In this document: positions 7,198-10,801 of the stretch, piece after piece
Layout: each line of letters begins with the position of its first letter
How positions within the stretch are numbered: position 1 is the stretch's first letter
The notes under the pieces: generated by a model
Database searches by the model: none
Seen by the model: the letters and a program-made list of their open reading frames with translations, nothing else
What the model was told of the DNA's origin: nothing
Translations under genes and position numbers: made by a program
Origin: Ignavibacteria bacterium
GTDB taxonomy: Bacteria > Bacteroidota > Ignavibacteria > Tepidaquicellales > OLB5
Length of the DNA stretch: 10,801 nucleotides
Direction: 5' to 3'
NCBI GenBank assembly: GCA_027492415.1
Contig: JAPUEV010000122.1
Location: forward strand, 2,867-13,667

Positions 7198-8881
7198 TGG
7201 ATCATTAGCAAATGAAGTAAGCTATTTAGAATACGAAGGCAAGCACAAAGGCATCATGGGCTGGCTCCTTTCGGTAGATCATAAGCGTATTGGCCTGATG
7301 TACCTGATGGGGATCATGATATTCTTTTTTGTTGCTATGACCCTTGGTGTTTTAATGAGGCTTGAAATGTTAACACCGGGCGAAACTATAATGAAGCCTT
7401 CAACATATAATTCCGTATTCACGCTTCACGGAGTTATCATGGTGTTCCTCTTTATTATTCCCGCAATTCCCGCTGTGTTTGGTAATTTTATGCTGCCAAT
7501 ACAGATAGGAGCAAAGGATGTTGCATTCCCGAGGCTGAACCTGTTCTCATGGTATCTTTACATGGCAGGCGCAATTCTTGCGATAGTTTCACTCTTTGTC
7601 GGCGGCGGTGCTGCGGATACGGGGTGGACATTCTACGTACCGTACAGTATACGTTCAGCGCAGAATGTTACAATGACAACAATGGCCGCTTTTGTGCTTG
7701 GGTTCTCATCAATTGTAACAGGATTGAACTTTGTAGTAACTATTCACCGCTTAAGAGCGCCGGGAATGACTTGGTTCCGTATGCCTCTGTTTGTATGGGG
7801 ATTATATGCTACAAGCTGGATCCAGGTACTTGCTACACCGGTTATCGGTATTACGCTTGCGCTTATAATGCTTGAAAGGTTCATGGGTATAGGTGTATTC
7901 GATCCTGCTTTAGGCGGCGACCCTATATTGTACCAGCATCTTTTCTGGATATATTCGCATCCTGCAGTTTATATTATGATCCTTCCTGCGATGGGTGTTG
8001 TATCAGAAATACTGCCTACATTTGCAAGGAAAGATATTTTCGGGTATAAGCAGATAGCAATATCCTCGCTTGGTATTGCACTTATCGGTTACCTTGTATG
8101 GGGACACCATATGTTCGTAAGCGGTATGAGCGATACTTCAAGAATAGTATTTTCACTTTTAACATTCCTTGTTGCTATACCTACAGGTGTAAAGATATTC
8201 AACTGGGTGGCAACATTATACAAAGGTTCTATAAAATTTTCAGCACCGCTTTATTACGTGCTGGGCTTCATTTTTATATTTTCAATTGGCGGCTTAACCG
8301 GTCTTGTGCTCGGCGCGCTTGCTACAGATATTCACGTTACGGATACATATTTTGTTGTCGCGCATTTTCATTATGTGATGTTTGGCGGCATGGGTATCAT
8401 GTTCTTTGCGACAATGCATTACTGGTTCCCCAAAGTATTCGGTAAAATGTATAATGAAAAGCTTGCGGTTATAGCATGCACAGTCATAATAATAGGTTTT
8501 AATTTGCTTTACTTCCCCTTCTTTATTATGGGTTATATGGGAATGCCCAGAAGGTATTACGATTACCTTCCGCAGTTCCAGGGTTGGCATATACTCTCAA
8601 CTGTCGGTTCCTGGATACTTGTCAGCGGAATTGTATTTATGTTCGGTAATTTGCTTTATGCTCTGCTCAGGGGACCCAAGGCTTCAATGAATCCATGGGG
8701 CGGAACAACACTTGAGTGGAAGGTTCCTTCACCACCTCCGCTTGAAAATTTTGATGAAATACCGATTGTTACAGGCGGACCGTATGTACACGATAAATCA
8801 ACATATATTATGCATCCTAGCAAAGAAGGCATTAATGCTAACGGAGCAGTGAAAACAGTAAACCAGGAGGCAGCTTTATGA
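7190..8881 (+). CDS. coxA: Cytochrome c oxidase subunit I, A2-type heme-copper oxidase
   Basis: This 563-residue catalytic subunit (also ctaD) reduces O2 at the heme a3-CuB centre and pumps protons. All key ligands are visible: H80 (heme a), H257 and Y261 in YSHPAVY (CuB His and the Tyr that crosslinks to it), H306-H307 (CuB), and H392 and H394 in AHFHYVMFGG (heme a3 and heme a). The usual Glu of GHPEV is replaced by the YS motif at 255-256, which defines the A2 type known from Rhodothermus and Thermus caa3 enzymes. D-channel residues D110 and N117 (AKDVAFPRLN) and K-channel K335 (PTGVKIFNW) are present. A strong ribosome-binding site precedes the start, which overlaps the end of sco. Its stop overlaps the coxC start. 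The C-terminal tail after residue 500 is hydrophilic. Confidence 0.97.
   Translation: MANGSLANEVSYLEYEGKHKGIMGWLLSVDHKRIGLMYLMGIMIFFFVAMTLGVLMRLEMLTPGETIMKPSTYNSVFTLHGVIMVFLFIIPAIPAVFGNFMLPIQIGAKDVAFPRLNLFSWYLYMAGAILAIVSLFVGGGAADTGWTFYVPYSIRSAQNVTMTTMAAFVLGFSSIVTGLNFVVTIHRLRAPGMTWFRMPLFVWGLYATSWIQVLATPVIGITLALIMLERFMGIGVFDPALGGDPILYQHLFWIYSHPAVYIMILPAMGVVSEILPTFARKDIFGYKQIAISSLGIALIGYLVWGHHMFVSGMSDTSRIVFSLLTFLVAIPTGVKIFNWVATLYKGSIKFSAPLYYVLGFIFIFSIGGLTGLVLGALATDIHVTDTYFVVAHFHYVMFGGMGIMFFATMHYWFPKVFGKMYNEKLAVIACTVIIIGFNLLYFPFFIMGYMGMPRRYYDYLPQFQGWHILSTVGSWILVSGIVFMFGNLLYALLRGPKASMNPWGGTTLEWKVPSPPPLENFDEIPIVTGGPYVHDKSTYIMHPSKEGINANGAVKTVNQEAAL
8865..8870 (+). promoter_or_regulatory. Ribosome-binding site for coxC inside the coxA 3' end
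   Basis: A full AGGAGG ends 7 bases before the coxC ATG and lies in the last codons of coxA, next to the ATGA stop/start overlap. It is the strongest Shine-Dalgarno sequence in the window. Confidence 0.8.
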
Positions 8882-9519
8882 CAGAGCATAGCGAGGTGTT
8901 GAACCAGGGCGAAACACACGCAGCCCACGTTCACCGTGATGATGAAGGTTCAAAAATGGCTATGTGGCTTTTCCTCTTTACGGAATTGCTTTTATTCGGC
9001 GGTCTTTTCCTTTTATACGGAGCGTACAGGTTTGAATATGCCGATGGCTTTAAAGTAGCCGCTGCGGAAATGAATTCATTTATAGGCGCTGTTAACACTA
9101 TTATTCTGTTAACAAGCTCTCTTTCAGTTGCGCTTTCTATTGCAGCAATGCAGCGTAACCAGAAGAAGCTTGCGCTTGCAATGCTTTGGTTCACAATATT
9201 ATGCGGCATAGGCTTTTTGATAAATAAATATTTTGAGTGGAGCCATGAGATTCACAACGGTGTTTATCCGGGCGGACCGGGTTTGGAAAATATGTCTAAC
9301 GGCGAAGTTCTTTACTTTGGTCTGTATTACGTTATGACAGGACTGCACGGATTGCATGTAATTATTGGATTGATATTCATAAGCTTTATAATGGTATTTA
9401 TAGCAAGGGATAAAATAACAAGCACTAACTTCCAGAAGCTTGAAAATGCAGGTTTATACTGGCATTTGGTTGATGTTATCTGGATATTTTTATTCCCATT
9501 GTTCTATTTGCTGCATTAA
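8878..9519 (+). CDS. coxC: Cytochrome c oxidase subunit III
   Basis: The 213-residue protein (also ctaE) is the five-helix bacterial form of subunit III, which stabilises subunit I and its proton uptake. Predicted helices lie near 27-49, 67-91, 97-116, 144-174 and 193-212. Family signatures include FLFTELLLFGGLF (32-44), NTIILLTSSLSVALS (73-87), YYVMTGLHGLHV (150-161) and the C-terminal NAGLYWHLVDVIWIFLFP (190-207). The N-terminal 25 residues are hydrophilic and His-rich (HAAHVH). The start ATG shares the four bases ATGA with the coxA stop and has an AGGAGG at 8865-8870, indicating coupled translation. A run of 8-nt repeats follows the stop almost at once. Confidence 0.95.
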   Translation: MTEHSEVLNQGETHAAHVHRDDEGSKMAMWLFLFTELLLFGGLFLLYGAYRFEYADGFKVAAAEMNSFIGAVNTIILLTSSLSVALSIAAMQRNQKKLALAMLWFTILCGIGFLINKYFEWSHEIHNGVYPGGPGLENMSNGEVLYFGLYYVMTGLHGLHVIIGLIFISFIMVFIARDKITSTNFQKLENAGLYWHLVDVIWIFLFPLFYLLH

Positions 9520-9522
9520 TAC

Positions 9523-9554
9523 AAATAGTGAAATTAAGAAATAGTGAAATAGTG
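9523..9554 (+). repeat. 8-nt tandem repeat after coxC
   Basis: Four 8-nt units read AAATAGTG, AAATTAAG, AAATAGTG, AAATAGTG, beginning 3 bases after the coxC stop. The rest of the 143-base gap before coxD holds a 14-nt AT palindrome (9584-9597) and AT-rich leader sequence, with no gene seen. Confidence 0.75.
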
Positions 9555-9662
9555 ACTAAAGCTGAATAAACTGCGACCGGTTAAATTAAATTTAATTGAT
9601 GCAGCGACAGCATTAAGTTATTAATAAAGAAGATAAGAGTTTAATTATAAGATCATTAAATA

Positions 9663-10016
9663 ATGAGTGAACAGACACAAACAGCTGAATTAACAACAGG
9701 CCAGGCGCATGCCTCCGGACATGGAGATGAACATGCCGCAGGCCACGGGCATATGGTCAGTTACGGTACATATTTCATAGTATGGCTTGGACTTGTAGCA
9801 TTAACAGCCATTACCGTAACTATTGCAGGTATTCACCTTGGAAGCTTAACACTTATTGCGGCAATGCTTATTGCGGCGGTAAAGACCACTTTGGTGGGCT
9901 ACCATTTTATGCACATTAAATACGATAATGTAATCATTAAAGTATTCATTCTCGTCTGTCTTGTAATATTTTTAACATTCTGGATCTTAACATTCAGTGA
10001 TCTATCATTCAGGTAA
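9663..10016 (+). CDS. coxD: Cytochrome c oxidase subunit IV, prokaryotic type
   Basis: The small 117-residue membrane protein matches the bacterial subunit IV family (CtaF/CoxD-like), an accessory subunit of A-type oxidases. It has three predicted helices (near 35-57, 60-80 and 92-111). The sequence KTTLVGYHFMHIKYDN (74-89) between helices two and three is the family hallmark. The first 30 residues are Gly/His-rich, with six His residues within HASGHGDEHAAGHGH. It sits between coxC (143-base gap) and coxB (18-base gap). There is no Shine-Dalgarno sequence. The symbol is by family and position, and naming of this subunit varies between genomes. Confidence 0.9.
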   Translation: MSEQTQTAELTTGQAHASGHGDEHAAGHGHMVSYGTYFIVWLGLVALTAITVTIAGIHLGSLTLIAAMLIAAVKTTLVGYHFMHIKYDNVIIKVFILVCLVIFLTFWILTFSDLSFR

Positions 10017-10034
10017 TACATCAGTTAATAAAAA

Positions 10035-10801
10035 ATGAATCCAATAGTAGAAATAGTAGATAATTCGTTTATATTTATAGTAGCAATATCGGTTCTCCTT
10101 TTAGTGGGTGTGACCGCGGTAATGATATATTTTGTGTTCAGGTACAGCGAAAAGAACAATCCCAAGCCTGACCAGTCAATTACCGGCAGCACCACACTTG
10201 AAATATTATGGACGGTTATTCCATTACTGCTTGTGCTTGCTATGTTCTTCTACGGCTATGAAGGCTTTAAGGAAATGAGAAATATTCCGCCAAACGCAAT
10301 GCTTGTTAAAGTTACAGGTAAAATGTGGTTCTGGCATTTTGAGTATGAGAACAAAAAGACAAGCGATACATTGCTTGTGCTTCCTCAGGGCAAGGATGTA
10401 AGGTTTGAGCTTCAGTCAGCAGACGTTAACCACAGCTTTTATGTGCCGGCTTTCAGAACAAAGGAAGACTGCATCCCGGGAAGAACGAACCATATGTGGT
10501 TCCACACAACAAATATAGGTGTGTTTGATATTGAGTGCGCGGAATACTGCGGTATGAACCATTCATACATGCTTGGCAAAGTTAAAGTAGTGCCTGAAAA
10601 AGAATATCTTGAGTGGGTGAATAAAATTGATTCAGTTAAAAAGACTGATTCACTTTCAACCGGAACCACAAAAACTGACTCGATAAAAACTACAGAAGTT
10701 AAAACAGGTGATGTAAAGACCGATACATCCAAATCAACCGGAAATAAAAAGGATACACTTAAGGTTAATCCCAAAGATACGGTTAAGAGAAAAGAAAAAT
10801 A
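10035..10801 (+). CDS. coxB: Cytochrome c oxidase subunit II with complete CuA site (3' edge)
   Basis: The frame runs 255 codons from ATG at 10035 and is still open at the window edge, where only the bases TA of codon 256 are seen; this may be a TAA or TAG stop. It is subunit II (also ctaC), which takes electrons from cytochrome c at CuA. Two membrane helices lie near 12-34 and 56-74, with no clear cleavable signal peptide. The outer cupredoxin domain has every CuA ligand in the standard spacing: H133, C168, E170, C172, H176 and M179 (CAEYCGMNHSYM). The aromatic electron-entry stretch is KMWFWHFEY (96-104). C146 in KEDCIPGR is an extra Cys. Residues about 200-255 form a low-complexity Lys/Thr/Asp/Ser tail with repeated KTDS-like units. 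No fused cytochrome c domain is seen, unlike typical caa3 subunit II. Position last in the cluster is unusual. Confidence 0.95.
   Translation, partial: MNPIVEIVDNSFIFIVAISVLLLVGVTAVMIYFVFRYSEKNNPKPDQSITGSTTLEILWTVIPLLLVLAMFFYGYEGFKEMRNIPPNAMLVKVTGKMWFWHFEYENKKTSDTLLVLPQGKDVRFELQSADVNHSFYVPAFRTKEDCIPGRTNHMWFHTTNIGVFDIECAEYCGMNHSYMLGKVKVVPEKEYLEWVNKIDSVKKTDSLSTGTTKTDSIKTTEVKTGDVKTDTSKSTGNKKDTLKVNPKDTVKRKEK

Noticed and set aside
7952..7972. Missing Glu in the HPEV motif of subunit I, as a possible inactive enzyme
   Set aside because: The YS pair before HPAVY is the known A2-type replacement, and all metal ligands and channel residues are present.
9584..9597. 14-nt AT palindrome before coxD
   Set aside because: AATTAAATTTAATT is low-complexity A/T sequence, and such dyads are expected by chance in this composition.
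10439..10774. Minus-strand ORF of 111 codons
   Set aside because: It is the antisense of the subunit II CuA domain and tail; its Ser/Val-rich sequence mirrors the KTDS tail and shows no domain.

Overview
The window is a single, densely packed, plus-strand respiratory gene cluster. It encodes most of an alternative complex III (ACIII, a quinol:cytochrome c/oxidase oxidoreductase), a separate membrane-anchored cytochrome c, a SCO-type copper chaperone, and all four core subunits of an aa3-type heme-copper oxidase. Every gene reads rightward, and no convincing minus-strand gene was found. The protein families and the ACIII-plus-oxidase linkage point to the Bacteroidota/Ignavibacteria (Chlorobi-like) lineage. 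So do the AT-leaning intergenic DNA and the near absence of Shine-Dalgarno sequences before most starts. This placement is inference from style and gene content, not a phylogeny.

Layout: 1-1137 is the C-terminal part of ActB (cut by the left edge), carrying four Fe-S cluster motifs. 1306-2682 is ActC, a NrfD-like membrane subunit. 2774-3973 is one ORF joining an ActD (DUF3341) domain to an ActE-like monoheme cytochrome c domain. 4019-5188 is ActF, the second quinone-type membrane subunit. 5316-6233 is a membrane-anchored monoheme cytochrome c with an unrecognised C-terminal extension. 6373-7197 is a SCO1/SenC protein that starts at TTG. 7190-8881 is oxidase subunit I, of the A2 type by its YSHPAVY motif. 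8878-9519 is subunit III, 9663-10016 is subunit IV, and 10035-10801 is subunit II with a complete CuA site. Subunit II is open at the right edge, with only the bases TA of its next codon visible.

How they work together (established for the families, inferred here): ACIII oxidises menaquinol at ActC and passes electrons through the ActB Fe-S clusters and the ActA/ActE hemes. These go, directly or through a small cytochrome c, to CuA in subunit II, and then to heme a and the heme a3-CuB site of subunit I. SCO delivers copper to CuA. Gene linkage agrees with the ACIII-oxidase supercomplexes known from Bacteroidota.

The least ordinary features are the ActD-ActE fusion and the repeat-bracketed extra cytochrome c. 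The oxidase gene order I-III-IV-II, with subunit II last and lacking a cytochrome c domain, is also unusual. Finally, most of the larger intergenic gaps begin, at or just after the stop codon, with their own short imperfect tandem repeat (periods 7-9 nt). No gap exceeds 300 bases. The protein system itself is a recognisable one; the repeats and the fusion are where something undescribed might lie.
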